Program-made: the position numbers and the translations under genes
Shown here: positions 1-8,182 of the stretch, in pieces
Position numbering within the stretch: the stretch's first letter is position 1
How the letters are laid out: every line of letters starts with the position of its first letter
NCBI GenBank assembly: GCA_009738435.1
Contig: CP046522.1
Coordinates: forward strand, 1,147,249-1,211,248
Origin: Clostridium bovifaecis
GTDB lineage: Bacteria > Bacillota > Clostridia > Clostridiales > Clostridiaceae
Length of the DNA stretch: 64,000 nucleotides
Reading direction: 5' to 3'
The notes under the pieces: model-generated
Database searches by the model: none
What the model saw: only the letters and a program-made list of their open reading frames with translations
What the model was told of the DNA's origin: nothing

Positions 1-20
1 TTCAACCCCAATTTTCTTAT

Positions 21-84
21 ATAACGATTTGTTATGCAGCATAACTAATAGTTATTATAAAAACCTATAAGATTATATTATAAT
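21..84 (+). promoter_or_regulatory. Operator array and promoter of the tauCAB unit
   Basis: Four half-sites alternate in orientation with a strict 10-bp period: ATAAC 21-25, GTTAT 31-35, ATAAC 41-45, GTTAT 51-55. A TATAAT -10 box lies at 79-84 with no good -35 box, and the last half-site falls where a -35 would be. ATAAC-N5-GTTAT fits the T-N11-A rule of LysR-type regulators. The same geometry recurs at 3231-3294 before the CoA-disulfide reductase. The regulator is not in this window. Activation by a LysR-type protein is inference; the repeats are seen directly. Confidence 0.6.
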
Positions 85-237
85 TAATAATATATTGAGA
101 TAAAATTAACAAAGCTGGTTGAAAGATTGCTATGAAGGCTTTTGGCGGTTTTTGGAGATGTCCAAGGATTATAGTTAACATATTAGTATAAATAATCAAC
201 TTTATATTTCTTAACATTATAATTTTTATATGACAAA

Positions 238-267
238 GGAGTTAGAGAGAAATATCTAACTTCTTTT
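238..267 (+). terminator. Weak intrinsic terminator in the tauC leader
   Basis: GTTAGA (241-246) pairs with TCTAAC (255-260), extended by GGA/TTC, and a short T run follows. It lies between the predicted promoter (-10 at 79-84) and tauC at 398, so it could attenuate transcription. A 19-codon frame at 132-191 precedes it but has no convincing ribosome-binding site. Confidence 0.45.
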
Positions 268-397
268 GCGTTATAATGCCGATGTCATGAGAATTCTAGA
301 ATTATGAAAACTTAATATGCAATTATGCTTTTATAGCGCCTATAGTAATTTAATACTTTTTATTATAGAAGAGCTTAAGAGGAAATGAGGTATAATA

Positions 398-1174
398 GTG
401 AATAAAAAAAATAAACCCGAAAAAATATTAACTATAGGAACAATACTTGTTATTTTATTGATATGGTTTATAACAACAACATTAGGAATGGTTGATCCTA
501 AATTAGTACCATCGCCACAATCCGTATGGGCTGCGTTTGTTGATATTATGAAAAGTGGGTATAAAAATTATACATTAATGCAGCATTTAGGAGCAAGTAT
601 GGAAAGACTTCTTATTGCTTTTTTCTGTGCTGCCCTACTTGCAATTCCTTTAGGACTTGCAAGTGGGTATAATTCAAAGATTAGAGGGCTTTTTGAACCC
701 ATTATAGAATTTTATAGACCACTTCCGCCATTAGCTTATTATACGCTTCTAATTCTATGGTTAGGAATTGAAAATGAATCTAAGATTACACTTTTATTCT
801 TAGCTTGCTTTGCGCCAATTTACGTTTCTTGTGTTTCAGCATTTATAAAAATAAAGGAAGATTATATTAACAACGCCTACACAGTAGGTGCAAGTAAATT
901 TCAGATGTTTATTTATGTAATTTTTCCAGCATGTTTGCCAGATATATTTATTGGATTGAGAACAGCTTTAGGAGTTGCCTATACTACACTGGTATCAGCT
1001 GAAATGGTTGCAGCTAAATCAGGCATAGGATGGATGGTTTTGGATGCAAGCCGTTATTTGAGGAGTGATATTATTTTTTTAGGAATTATTATAATGGGTA
1101 TAACAGGTATATTATTAGATAAGAGTATACAATTTATTGAGCAAAGGATTGTTCCTTGGAAAGGCAAAGAATAA
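398..1174 (+). CDS. tauC: Taurine-type ABC transporter permease TauC
   Basis: Membrane permease of a TauABC/SsuABC-class importer that carries taurine or related sulfonates. The 258-residue protein has about six hydrophobic segments. Residues around 100-140 carry the EFYRPLPPLAYY and LWLGIENESK blocks that resemble the TauC cytoplasmic loop, and the C-terminus VPWKGKE resembles the TauC end. The GTG start at 398 follows GAGG at 387-390. It is first of three genes (permease, binding protein, ATPase). Taurine is preferred over other sulfonates because all three proteins resemble the Tau set, but substrate specificity cannot be read from sequence alone. No taurine dioxygenase lies nearby, as expected for an anaerobe. 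Confidence 0.85.
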   Translation: MNKKNKPEKILTIGTILVILLIWFITTTLGMVDPKLVPSPQSVWAAFVDIMKSGYKNYTLMQHLGASMERLLIAFFCAALLAIPLGLASGYNSKIRGLFEPIIEFYRPLPPLAYYTLLILWLGIENESKITLLFLACFAPIYVSCVSAFIKIKEDYINNAYTVGASKFQMFIYVIFPACLPDIFIGLRTALGVAYTTLVSAEMVAAKSGIGWMVLDASRYLRSDIIFLGIIIMGITGILLDKSIQFIEQRIVPWKGKE

Positions 1175-1203
1175 AAATATAATACAAGCAGGAGTGATAA
1201 ATA

Positions 1204-2253
1204 ATGAAATTAAAAAAAGTATTATTAAATACTATGATGCTAACTGTAGTAACAGCATTATCTATAGGATGTGGAGCTTCAAAAAAGCTCACAAGTAGTG
1301 CGGAAAACAAGGCTGCTTCATTAGATTTACCAAAAGTAGTGAACATAGGTACTCAACAAATGCCTAATGATGAGAAAATTGCTATAGAAAAAGGTTTTTT
1401 TGAAAAAGAGCTAGGAGTTGAAGTTAATATTGTTCAATTTGAAGCAGGAGATATAAGAAATGCCCTTGTTTCAGGAGATATTGACTTTGCACTGCTTGGT
1501 TCAGCTTCTGCGACACAAGGGATTGCAAGTGGTATTGATGTAGAAACTATTTGGATACATGAAATTCTTGGGGAAGCAGAAAGATTAGTGGTTAAAAATA
1601 ATTCAAACATTAATTCTATGAAGGATCTTGTAGGGAAGAAGATAGCTACTCCATTTACAACAACAACACATTATAGCCTGTTAAAGGCTTTAGAGTTAAA
1701 TGGTATTTCTCAAAGAGATGTAACATTATATGATATGCAAATGCCTGAAATATATGCAGCATGGCAAAGAGGTGACATTGACGCAGCTTATGCCTGGGAG
1801 CCTACACTTTCTAATCTTTTAAAAGACGGCAAAACTTTACTTTCGAGCAAAGATATGTCTGAAAAAGGTGTTGTTACATCTAATGTAGAAGTTGTTAGAA
1901 GAGAATTTGCACAGAGATATCCAGATATTGTAACGAAATATATTAAAGCTGTAAATAAATCTATTAATCTCTATAATGAAAGTCAAGCTGAGGCAGTTAA
2001 AACGATTGCAGATGCTTTAGAAATTACAGAAGAAGAGGCATTAAAACAAATACAAGGTTCTATTTGGCTTACTGCTGAGCAGCAATTAGAGCCTGCTTAT
2101 TTTGGAACGAGCGCTAAAAAGGGTAATTTAGTAGAATCTCTAAAAGATACAGCTGATTTCTTGTACAAACAAAAGAGCATTTCTTCTGTGCCTAGATTAT
2201 CTACCTTTGAAAACGCTGTAAACCCGTCATATATAGAAAATGCTTTAAAATAG
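1204..2253 (+). CDS. tauA: Taurine-type ABC transporter substrate-binding lipoprotein TauA
   Basis: Extracytoplasmic binding protein of the importer, 349 residues. The N-terminus is a lipoprotein signal peptide with lipobox LSIGC and lipidated Cys23. The mature part belongs to the NMT1/SsuA-like type II binding proteins. The segment around residues 140-200 (KKIATPFTTTTHYSLLKAL, then AAWQRGDIDAAYAWEP) closely resembles TauA, including the AWQRGDID motif. The ATG at 1204 follows AGGAG at 1190-1194. It sits 29 bp after tauC and 61 bp before tauB, so all three are probably cotranscribed. Assignment to taurine rather than alkanesulfonates is by family resemblance. Confidence 0.88.
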   Translation: MKLKKVLLNTMMLTVVTALSIGCGASKKLTSSAENKAASLDLPKVVNIGTQQMPNDEKIAIEKGFFEKELGVEVNIVQFEAGDIRNALVSGDIDFALLGSASATQGIASGIDVETIWIHEILGEAERLVVKNNSNINSMKDLVGKKIATPFTTTTHYSLLKALELNGISQRDVTLYDMQMPEIYAAWQRGDIDAAYAWEPTLSNLLKDGKTLLSSKDMSEKGVVTSNVEVVRREFAQRYPDIVTKYIKAVNKSINLYNESQAEAVKTIADALEITEEEALKQIQGSIWLTAEQQLEPAYFGTSAKKGNLVESLKDTADFLYKQKSISSVPRLSTFENAVNPSYIENALK

Positions 2254-2314
2254 TTTTTAAACTTAAACTGAGATGAAAGCCTTAAATCAATTTAGTAGAA
2301 ACGGAGAGCTTTGC

Positions 2315-3130
2315 ATGGACAAGATGTTGAAGTATAAACAAGAGTATGTTGTAACGTTAAAAGATATAAATTTAAGATATTCTGGTGAAAAAGGTGAAGT
2401 AAATGCTCTTCAAAACATAAATTTAGATATTGAGGAAGGGGAATTTATATGTGCACTTGGTCCATCAGGCTGTGGTAAAAGTACATTATTAAAGATTATT
2501 GCAGGACTTCTCAAGCCATCACAAGGTGAAGCTAAAATGGATGGTGAACCTATTGATGGGCCTGACTGGCATAGGGGTGTTGTTTTCCAAAGTCCGACCT
2601 TATATCCATGGTTAAACGTTCAAGATAATGTTGCTTTCGGATTAAAAATGAGAAAGTTCCCTAAGAATGAGATTGAGGAATTAACAAATAAATATTTAGA
2701 GCTTGTTGGTTTAAAGGGCTCTGAAAAGCATAAGCCTTATGAACTTTCTGGAGGTATGAAACAAAGAGCTTCTCTTGCAAGAGTATTGGCAAATAAGCCT
2801 AGAATGATTTTAATGGATGAGCCATTTGGTGCATTAGATGCTTTAACGAGACAAAATATGCAAACTTTAATAAGAAAAATCTGGACTAAAACAGAAAATA
2901 CAGTTTTTCTTATTACCCATGATGTTGATGAGGCATTAGCACTCGCCACAAGGATTATTGTAATGTCAAGCAGGCCAGGGAAAATTCTTAAGGAATTTAA
3001 TATGGATTTTACTTATCATATTTCAGATGGAAGTAAAGAAAATCCAAGATATACACCTAAATATATGGGGATAAGAGAAGAAATCTTAAAAATTATTAAT
3101 TGCCAAAATGAAGAGCTAAGGTTTTCTTAA
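2315..3130 (+). CDS. tauB: Taurine-type ABC transporter ATPase TauB
   Basis: Cytoplasmic ATPase energising the TauAC importer. With the ATG at 2315 the protein has 271 residues, near the family length, and GGAG lies at 2303-2306. An in-frame ATG at 2273 would add 14 residues but has no good ribosome site. Visible motifs are Walker A GPSGCGKST, Q-loop VVFQSPTLYPW, ABC signature LSGGMKQR, Walker B ILMDEPFGALD and the H-loop LITHD. The GVVFQ...YPWLNVQDNVAFGL stretch and the C-terminal extension match TauB. A strong terminator at 3150-3204 ends the unit. Confidence 0.9.
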   Translation: MDKMLKYKQEYVVTLKDINLRYSGEKGEVNALQNINLDIEEGEFICALGPSGCGKSTLLKIIAGLLKPSQGEAKMDGEPIDGPDWHRGVVFQSPTLYPWLNVQDNVAFGLKMRKFPKNEIEELTNKYLELVGLKGSEKHKPYELSGGMKQRASLARVLANKPRMILMDEPFGALDALTRQNMQTLIRKIWTKTENTVFLITHDVDEALALATRIIVMSSRPGKILKEFNMDFTYHISDGSKENPRYTPKYMGIREEILKIINCQNEELRFS

Positions 3131-3149
3131 AGAAGGATAAGGATGTTAA

Positions 3150-3204
3150 AAACTCCTCTATAGATCAGGCTATAAAAAGTCTAATCTATAGGGGAGTTTT
3201 ATTT
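3150..3204 (+). terminator. Intrinsic terminator after tauB
   Basis: AAACTCC-CTATAGAT pairs with ATCTATAG-GGAGTTT across a loop of about 20 bases, followed by TTTTATTT. It closes the tauCAB unit. Confidence 0.88.
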
Positions 3205-3230
3205 AAAAGGTTGTTATGAAAATCACATGT

Positions 3231-3294
3231 ATAACAATCTGTTATGAAGTATAACACTTGCTTATTATTAAAAACTATAGTAGTGGATTATAAT
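3231..3294 (+). promoter_or_regulatory. Operator array and promoter of the CoA-disulfide reductase unit
   Basis: ATAAC 3231-3235, GTTAT 3241-3245, ATAAC 3251-3255 and a degenerate CTTAT 3261-3265 repeat the layout before tauC. The TATAAT box at 3289-3294 lies 58 bp from the first half-site, exactly as in the first array. An 18-base string, TTGAGATAAAATTAACAA, follows at 3308-3325 and is identical to 95-112. The two units therefore very likely share one regulator. Confidence 0.62.
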
Positions 3295-3405
3295 ATTAAT
3301 ATAGAGTTTGAGATAAAATTAACAATAATAACTGGATTTTATGGAATAAAGCAGTAAATAAAAGCAGGTTGTAATAAAATTTCATATAAAAATGGAGGTA
3401 TATAA

Positions 3406-5106
3406 ATGAGTAAAAAGTATTTAATAGTAGGTGGGGTTGCTGGTGGCGCTTCTACAGCAGCAAGATTAAGACGATTAAGTGAAGAAGATCAAATAATAAT
3501 GTTCGAAAGGGATCCTCACGTATCTTTTTCAAATTGCTGTTTACCGTATCACTTAAGTGGAACAGTTGAGAATTCCGACAGTCTAGTGCTTATGTGTCCA
3601 AGTAAGTTTTTATCCCAATATAATATAAATGCTAGGGTGAACAATGAAGTTATAGCTATTAATAGAGTTAAAAAAGAAGTAACAGTTAAAAACACCTTAA
3701 CTAGAGAAGAGTATACTGAAAACTACGACAAATTAATATTATCTCCTGGCGCAAAGGCAATAGTTCCTCCTATTAAAGGAATTGAAAATGTAAAAGTATT
3801 TACAGTAAGAAACGTTGTAGATATAGACAAGCTAAATAAATCTGTAAAAGCAATGGGAATAACAAATATTTCTGTAATAGGTGGAGGATTTATAGGAGTT
3901 GAAGTTGCTGAGAACTTAAGAGAAGCAGGAAATAACGTAACTTTAATTGAAGCTATGTCTCATATCATGAAACCATTTGACTACGATATGGCTCAAATTT
4001 TACATAAAGAAATGCATGACCATGGTGTGAACTTAATCGTAGGAGACAAAGTAAGCGCTTTTGAAAAGGAAACTGTTATTTTAGAATCAGGTAAAAAGAT
4101 AGAAGCTCAGGCTGTAGTTATGGCTATTGGGGTTCTTCCAGAAACTGAACTTGCAGTTAAAGCTGGACTTGAAATTGGAGAAACGGGAGCTATAAAGGTT
4201 GATCAAAACTATAGAACTAGCGATAAGGATATATATGCAGTTGGAGATGCTATTGAAGTATATCATGCTGTAGCAGGAAAAACAGTTAGATTACCATTAG
4301 CAGGGCCTGCTCAAAAACAAGCAAGACAAGCTGCTGATCATATTCATGGAAGAATTGTAAGAAATACGGGGTTTATAGGATCATCTGTAGTAAAATGCTT
4401 TGATTATAATGCAGCTTCAGTAGGACTAAACGAAGAAATGATACAAGCTATGAACTTAGATATTAAATATGAGGTAGCTAAAGTAATTCCAGGAGACAAG
4501 GTTGGTTTAATGCCTGCTTGTGAGCCGCTTCACTTTAAGTTAATATTTCAAATGCCAACAGGAAAAGTATTAGGTGCTCAAGCTATAGGTAGAGGAAATG
4601 TTGATAAGAGAATGGATGTGATTGCTACAGCTATTAAATTTGGAGCAACTGTAGATGATTTGAGGGACTTAGAGTTATGCTATGCACCACCATTTGGAAC
4701 TGCTAAAGATGTAGTTAACTTTGCTGGATATGTTGCTACTAACCTATTACATGGCGAATTCAAGCAAGTAAGAGAAAAAGATTTAAGAAATCTAGTTAAA
4801 AATGGAGCTTGCATAATAGATGTAAGAGAAAAAGATGAGTATGAATTAAGCCATATAGTCGGAGCTAAAAACATACCGCTTAGCGAGTTAAGACAAAGAG
4901 TAAATGAAATACCTAAAGATGAGCCAGTATATCTACACTGCAGAAGTGCACAAAGAAGTTATAACGCAGTAATGGCGCTTCAACACTTAGGTTTTAAAAA
5001 TGTTTACAACGTTTCGGGTGGATTTATGGGAATATCTTTCTACGAATACTTCAATGATGAAACAACTGGAAGAGAGAAAGTAGTTACAGATTATAATTTC
5101 CTATAA
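3406..5106 (+). CDS. cdr: CoA-disulfide reductase with C-terminal rhodanese domain (CoADR-RHD)
   Basis: FAD- and NAD(P)H-dependent oxidoreductase that reduces CoA disulfide or CoA/protein persulfides and polysulfides in the cytoplasm. The 566-residue length matches CoADR-rhodanese fusions. Residues 5-16 form the FAD-binding GGVAGGAS motif; FSNCCLPYH carries the single active-site Cys44, followed by an unusual second Cys45; GGGFIGVEVAENL near 160 is the NAD(P)H-binding fold; YAVGDAIE near 280 is the second FAD motif. The rhodanese domain begins near residue 455 and has the persulfide loop HCRSAQRS with Cys512. The start follows GGAGG. The YeeE/YedE transporter is 94 bp downstream. Sulfane-sulfur reduction for assimilation is inferred from domain content and neighbours. 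Confidence 0.88.
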   Translation: MSKKYLIVGGVAGGASTAARLRRLSEEDQIIMFERDPHVSFSNCCLPYHLSGTVENSDSLVLMCPSKFLSQYNINARVNNEVIAINRVKKEVTVKNTLTREEYTENYDKLILSPGAKAIVPPIKGIENVKVFTVRNVVDIDKLNKSVKAMGITNISVIGGGFIGVEVAENLREAGNNVTLIEAMSHIMKPFDYDMAQILHKEMHDHGVNLIVGDKVSAFEKETVILESGKKIEAQAVVMAIGVLPETELAVKAGLEIGETGAIKVDQNYRTSDKDIYAVGDAIEVYHAVAGKTVRLPLAGPAQKQARQAADHIHGRIVRNTGFIGSSVVKCFDYNAASVGLNEEMIQAMNLDIKYEVAKVIPGDKVGLMPACEPLHFKLIFQMPTGKVLGAQAIGRGNVDKRMDVIATAIKFGATVDDLRDLELCYAPPFGTAKDVVNFAGYVATNLLHGEFKQVREKDLRNLVKNGACIIDVREKDEYELSHIVGAKNIPLSELRQRVNEIPKDEPVYLHCRSAQRSYNAVMALQHLGFKNVYNVSGGFMGISFYEYFNDETTGREKVVTDYNFL

Positions 5107-5120
5107 CATACAATTGAATA

Positions 5121-5158
5121 CAAGTCTAACTGCAGACTAATTTATGCAGTTAGACTTG
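5121..5158 (+). repeat. 14-bp perfect inverted repeat between cdr and the YeeE gene
   Basis: CAAGTCTAACTGCA (5121-5134) is followed after 10 bases by its exact reverse complement (5145-5158). No T tract follows on either strand, so it is a poor terminator. It may be an mRNA processing or stabilising hairpin, or a partial read-through point. Confidence 0.6.
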
Positions 5159-5200
5159 CATGAAAAATAAAAGTTAATTATCAATAATTAGGAGGTAAAC

Positions 5201-6502
5201 ATGAAAAATACAGAAAGAGTTTTAGGATTTATATTCATTTTATCGGTATTAATTTTAGGTAAGACATTTTTAAAAACGGATATGCTGTTTTTTAGAATTT
5301 TAGTGGGTGTAGGATTTGGCTATACTCTGACTAGAGCATACACAGGATTTGCAGGTAGTATTAATCGTGCATATAATACTGGATCAACAAAATTGATGAG
5401 AACTATGGCTATGATGTTTTTCATAACATGTGCATTAAGTGCTGCTCTTTTATTTAATGGAGATTCTATCAAGTATGATCTTTGGATAAATCCAATTAAT
5501 TTAGGCTTAATTTTAGGTGGGTTGCTATTTGGATTTGGTATGTCATTTTCTTCATGCTGTGCTTCTGGAGTACTTACAGACTTAATAACAGGTTTGCCAA
5601 GAGCTTTTATTACATTAATATTTTTCGGTATAGGTGTATTTATTGGATTTCCTGTACAAAAAACTGCAGGATGGGTTAAAAAATCTTGGATCTCTACACC
5701 ATCTGGTGAAAAAATGGGTGGAGGAGTATATCTACCAGACCTTTTCAAGTGGGATGGTGTAAAAGGATACCTAGGAGCACTTGTATTGGTTGGATTATTT
5801 TGTGGTTTAGTAATTTCTATCTCTTATATTTATGAAAGACGTCGTAAGGAGAAAAACACCTACATTGGTCATAACATGGAAATAATGCAAGATAGGAACG
5901 AAACATTTGACAGTAAGGATTATAAAGTCTTTAGTACTTCAACTTATAATCGTATTTTTGCGAAACCATGGACATTGAAACAGGGTGCAATAGTTATTGG
6001 TATGTTATTCACATTGTTGATGGGCGTAACAAAGTCAGGATGGGGCGCTTCTACTCCTTATGGTTTTTGGTTTGGTAAAGTTCTAATGATTTTCGGAGTT
6101 TCCGCTGATTCGATTGCAGCCTTTACTAAAATGGCACCAGATTCTTTTATTCAACCATTCTTTGAGAACGGAGTTTCAGTACAAAACTTTGGTATTTTTG
6201 CTGGAACAGCAATCTATTTACTAACTGCTGGTAAATTTAGAGAGACATTCATGTCGGAGATGCATATAACAAAAAGAGAGGTAGTTCTATTTGCACTAGG
6301 TGGTATCACTATGGGGGTTGGAACTCGTCTAGCTAATGGATGTAATGTAGGAGCATTATACACACCTATTGCTAACTTTTCACTCTCTGGTTGGGTATTT
6401 TTAATTGTCATGACATTAGGCGGCATCGTAGGCAATACACTTGCTAAAAAGTTGGCTAAAGCAGAAGCTAAAAGTGATAAGACAATAAATATGATTGGTT
6501 AA
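5201..6502 (+). CDS. YeeE/YedE family sulfur-compound transporter (TsuA-like)
   Basis: Polytopic membrane protein of 433 residues with two homologous halves typical of the sulphur transport (YeeE/YedE) family, whose studied members import thiosulfate or related sulfur species. Conserved cysteine motifs are visible: GMSFSSCCASG near residue 115 and GTRLANGCNVGALY near residue 375. In TsuA such Cys residues line the substrate path. A hydrophilic linker lies at about residues 210-260. The ATG at 5201 follows AGGAGG. Neighbouring CoADR-RHD suggests the imported compound delivers sulfane sulfur; the exact substrate (thiosulfate or another) is not settled by sequence. No TusA gene is adjacent. Confidence 0.8.
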   Translation: MKNTERVLGFIFILSVLILGKTFLKTDMLFFRILVGVGFGYTLTRAYTGFAGSINRAYNTGSTKLMRTMAMMFFITCALSAALLFNGDSIKYDLWINPINLGLILGGLLFGFGMSFSSCCASGVLTDLITGLPRAFITLIFFGIGVFIGFPVQKTAGWVKKSWISTPSGEKMGGGVYLPDLFKWDGVKGYLGALVLVGLFCGLVISISYIYERRRKEKNTYIGHNMEIMQDRNETFDSKDYKVFSTSTYNRIFAKPWTLKQGAIVIGMLFTLLMGVTKSGWGASTPYGFWFGKVLMIFGVSADSIAAFTKMAPDSFIQPFFENGVSVQNFGIFAGTAIYLLTAGKFRETFMSEMHITKREVVLFALGGITMGVGTRLANGCNVGALYTPIANFSLSGWVFLIVMTLGGIVGNTLAKKLAKAEAKSDKTINMIG

Positions 6503-6591
6503 GAAATGTAACATTACAGTGCAATAGTAAGCATAATAATACTAAAGTTAATTAAAGCTTTAATATTTATTTTAAAACACTACTAGTTTTT

Positions 6592-6629
6592 AAAGGCTTT
6601 TGGCAATACGGCTTGCCAGAAGCCTTTTT
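6592..6629 (+). terminator. Intrinsic terminator of the sulfur unit
   Basis: AAAGGCTT-TGGCAA pairs with TTGCCA-AAGCCTTT, followed by TTTTTC. Confidence 0.88.
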
Positions 6630-6723
6630 CAATAGTATTATAAAAAAGTGTGTAATCGTTTAAAAAATTATCAAAATAATTATATATAGAGCTTTATTTT
6701 TACATAACGGTATTAAAAGATAT

Positions 6724-6752
6724 ATGACAAAAAATTAACAATAAAGTATAAT
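6724..6752 (+). promoter_or_regulatory. Promoter of ctfAB with a Rex-like overlap
   Basis: ATGACA (6724-6729), a 17-base spacer and TATAAT (6747-6752) form a good sigma-A promoter. The 18 bases 6724-6741 match the Rex consensus TTGTTAA-N4-TTAACAA at 11 of 14 positions, with the right half perfect. This would let an NADH-responsive repressor cover the -35 box. The promoter is well supported; the Rex site is tentative. Confidence 0.5.
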
Positions 6753-6786
6753 GTTAATGAGTAATTTATAATTTGGAGGTGTAAGT

Positions 6787-7503
6787 ATGGCTGTTATTCA
6801 AACTAAGGAAGAGGCCGTAAAAAATATTAAGGATAATACAAGACTGATGGTTGGAGGTTTTTTTGGAGTTGGAATTCCTTTTGAGATGATTAATGAAATT
6901 GCCGAAAGTGATGTTAAAGATTTAACGTTAATTACTGTTGCTGGAGGCTATCCGGGTGGCGGAAGAGATTTGGGTAGACTAACACAAAATAAGCAAGTTA
7001 AAAATTTTATAGGAGCTCATATAGGAACAGATCCAGAGCTTGTAGCACAATACAATTCTGGAGAAGTAGAAGTAGAATTTAATCCAATGGGAACTTGGAT
7101 TGAAAGAATAAGAGCAGCAGGATCAGGGCTTGGTGGAATAATTACTCCTACAGGGCTTGGGACGGAAGTTGAAGAAGGAAGAGAAAAAATAACTATAGAA
7201 GGAAAAGAGTATTTGGTATATCCGCCATTAAAGGGAGAAGTTGCAATAATTAAAGGTTTTAGAGCGGACAAGCTTGGAAATATAGAATACAGAGGAACAG
7301 CTTTAAATTCAAATCCTGTAATAGCAACAGCAGCAGATTTGGTTATTGCAGAAGTAGATGAAATAGTTGAGGTTGGGGAAATTCCATACAATAATGTAGG
7401 AACTCCTGGAATCTTTGTTGATATCATAGTTCAAGGGCAGTCATATGAAGAAAGAAAAGAAAACCTTGAAGAGCTTTGGATATCTAAGAATAAGTTGAAA
7501 TAG
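6787..7503 (+). CDS. ctfA: CoA transferase subunit A (AtoD/CtfA family)
   Basis: Alpha subunit of a heteromeric 3-oxoacid or butyrate/acetate-acetoacetate CoA transferase, cytoplasmic, 238 residues. It shows the family CoA-binding glycine-rich blocks: VGGFFGVGIPFEMI near residue 25, GTWIERIRAAGSGLGGIITPTG near 105, and TAADLVIAEVDEIVEVGEI near 190. The ATG follows TTTGGAGGTGTAAGT. The beta subunit follows after 15 bp, so they form a translationally close pair. In clostridia such pairs exchange CoA between butyryl- or acetoacetyl-CoA and acetate/butyrate. The precise acyl substrate cannot be fixed here, because no adc, thl or bcs genes lie alongside. Confidence 0.82.
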   Translation: MAVIQTKEEAVKNIKDNTRLMVGGFFGVGIPFEMINEIAESDVKDLTLITVAGGYPGGGRDLGRLTQNKQVKNFIGAHIGTDPELVAQYNSGEVEVEFNPMGTWIERIRAAGSGLGGIITPTGLGTEVEEGREKITIEGKEYLVYPPLKGEVAIIKGFRADKLGNIEYRGTALNSNPVIATAADLVIAEVDEIVEVGEIPYNNVGTPGIFVDIIVQGQSYEERKENLEELWISKNKLK

Positions 7504-7518
7504 GGAGGTATATCAATT

Positions 7519-8172
7519 ATGACAGATAGAGAAATTATTGCACGTAGAATAGCTAAAGAATTTAAAAGTGGAATGATAATTAACTTAGGAATTGGTATGC
7601 CGACAGCATCGGCAAACTACATACCAGATGGAGTAGATGTAATACTTCAAACAGAAAACGGAGGCCTTAAGTTTGGAGCCGCTCCTAAAAAAGGAGAATC
7701 AGATCCGGATCTTGGAAATGCTGGTGGAGAACCAATCACAATGCTTCCAGGTGCGTCAGCTTTTGACTTATCAACATCTTTTACAATCATTAGAGGTGGG
7801 CATGTTGATATGACAGTTTTGGGTGCTTTAGAAGTAGACCAAGAAGGGAATATAGCTAACTGGAAGATACCAGGAAGGTTTGTGCCGGGCATGGGTGGTG
7901 CTATGGATTTATTAGTAGGAGCAAAAAAAGTTGTAGTTGCGCTTGCTCATACTAATAAAGGCGGAGAATCTAAAATTTTAAAAAAATGTACATTACCACT
8001 ATCTGCAGCAAAGGCTGTTAATTTAATAATTACTGAAAAAGCTGTTATGGAAGTAACATCAAAGGGTTTAGTTTTAAAAGAAATTGCTCCAGGGTTATCA
8101 GTAGAAGAAGTTGTTAAAGCTACAGATGCAGACCTGATAATTGCTGAGGATATAAAGGAAATGGAAATATAG
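7519..8172 (+). CDS. ctfB: CoA transferase subunit B (AtoA/CtfB family)
   Basis: Beta subunit, 217 residues. It carries the catalytic glutamate in the family ENG motif (LQTENGGLKFG, about residues 44-54), which forms the glutamyl-CoA thioester intermediate. The N-terminus AKEFKSGMIINLGIGMPT and the middle GGHVDMTVLGALEVDQEGNIANW are typical of class I beta subunits. The start follows GGGAGG with good spacing. A strong terminator at 8183-8222 closes the two-gene operon. Confidence 0.85.
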   Translation: MTDREIIARRIAKEFKSGMIINLGIGMPTASANYIPDGVDVILQTENGGLKFGAAPKKGESDPDLGNAGGEPITMLPGASAFDLSTSFTIIRGGHVDMTVLGALEVDQEGNIANWKIPGRFVPGMGGAMDLLVGAKKVVVALAHTNKGGESKILKKCTLPLSAAKAVNLIITEKAVMEVTSKGLVLKEIAPGLSVEEVVKATDADLIIAEDIKEMEI

Positions 8173-8182
8173 ATATAATTTT

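Noticed and set aside
5320-5748. Minus-strand open frame of 142 codons antisense to the YeeE/YedE gene
   Set aside because: Proline-rich shadow typical of antisense to membrane proteins.
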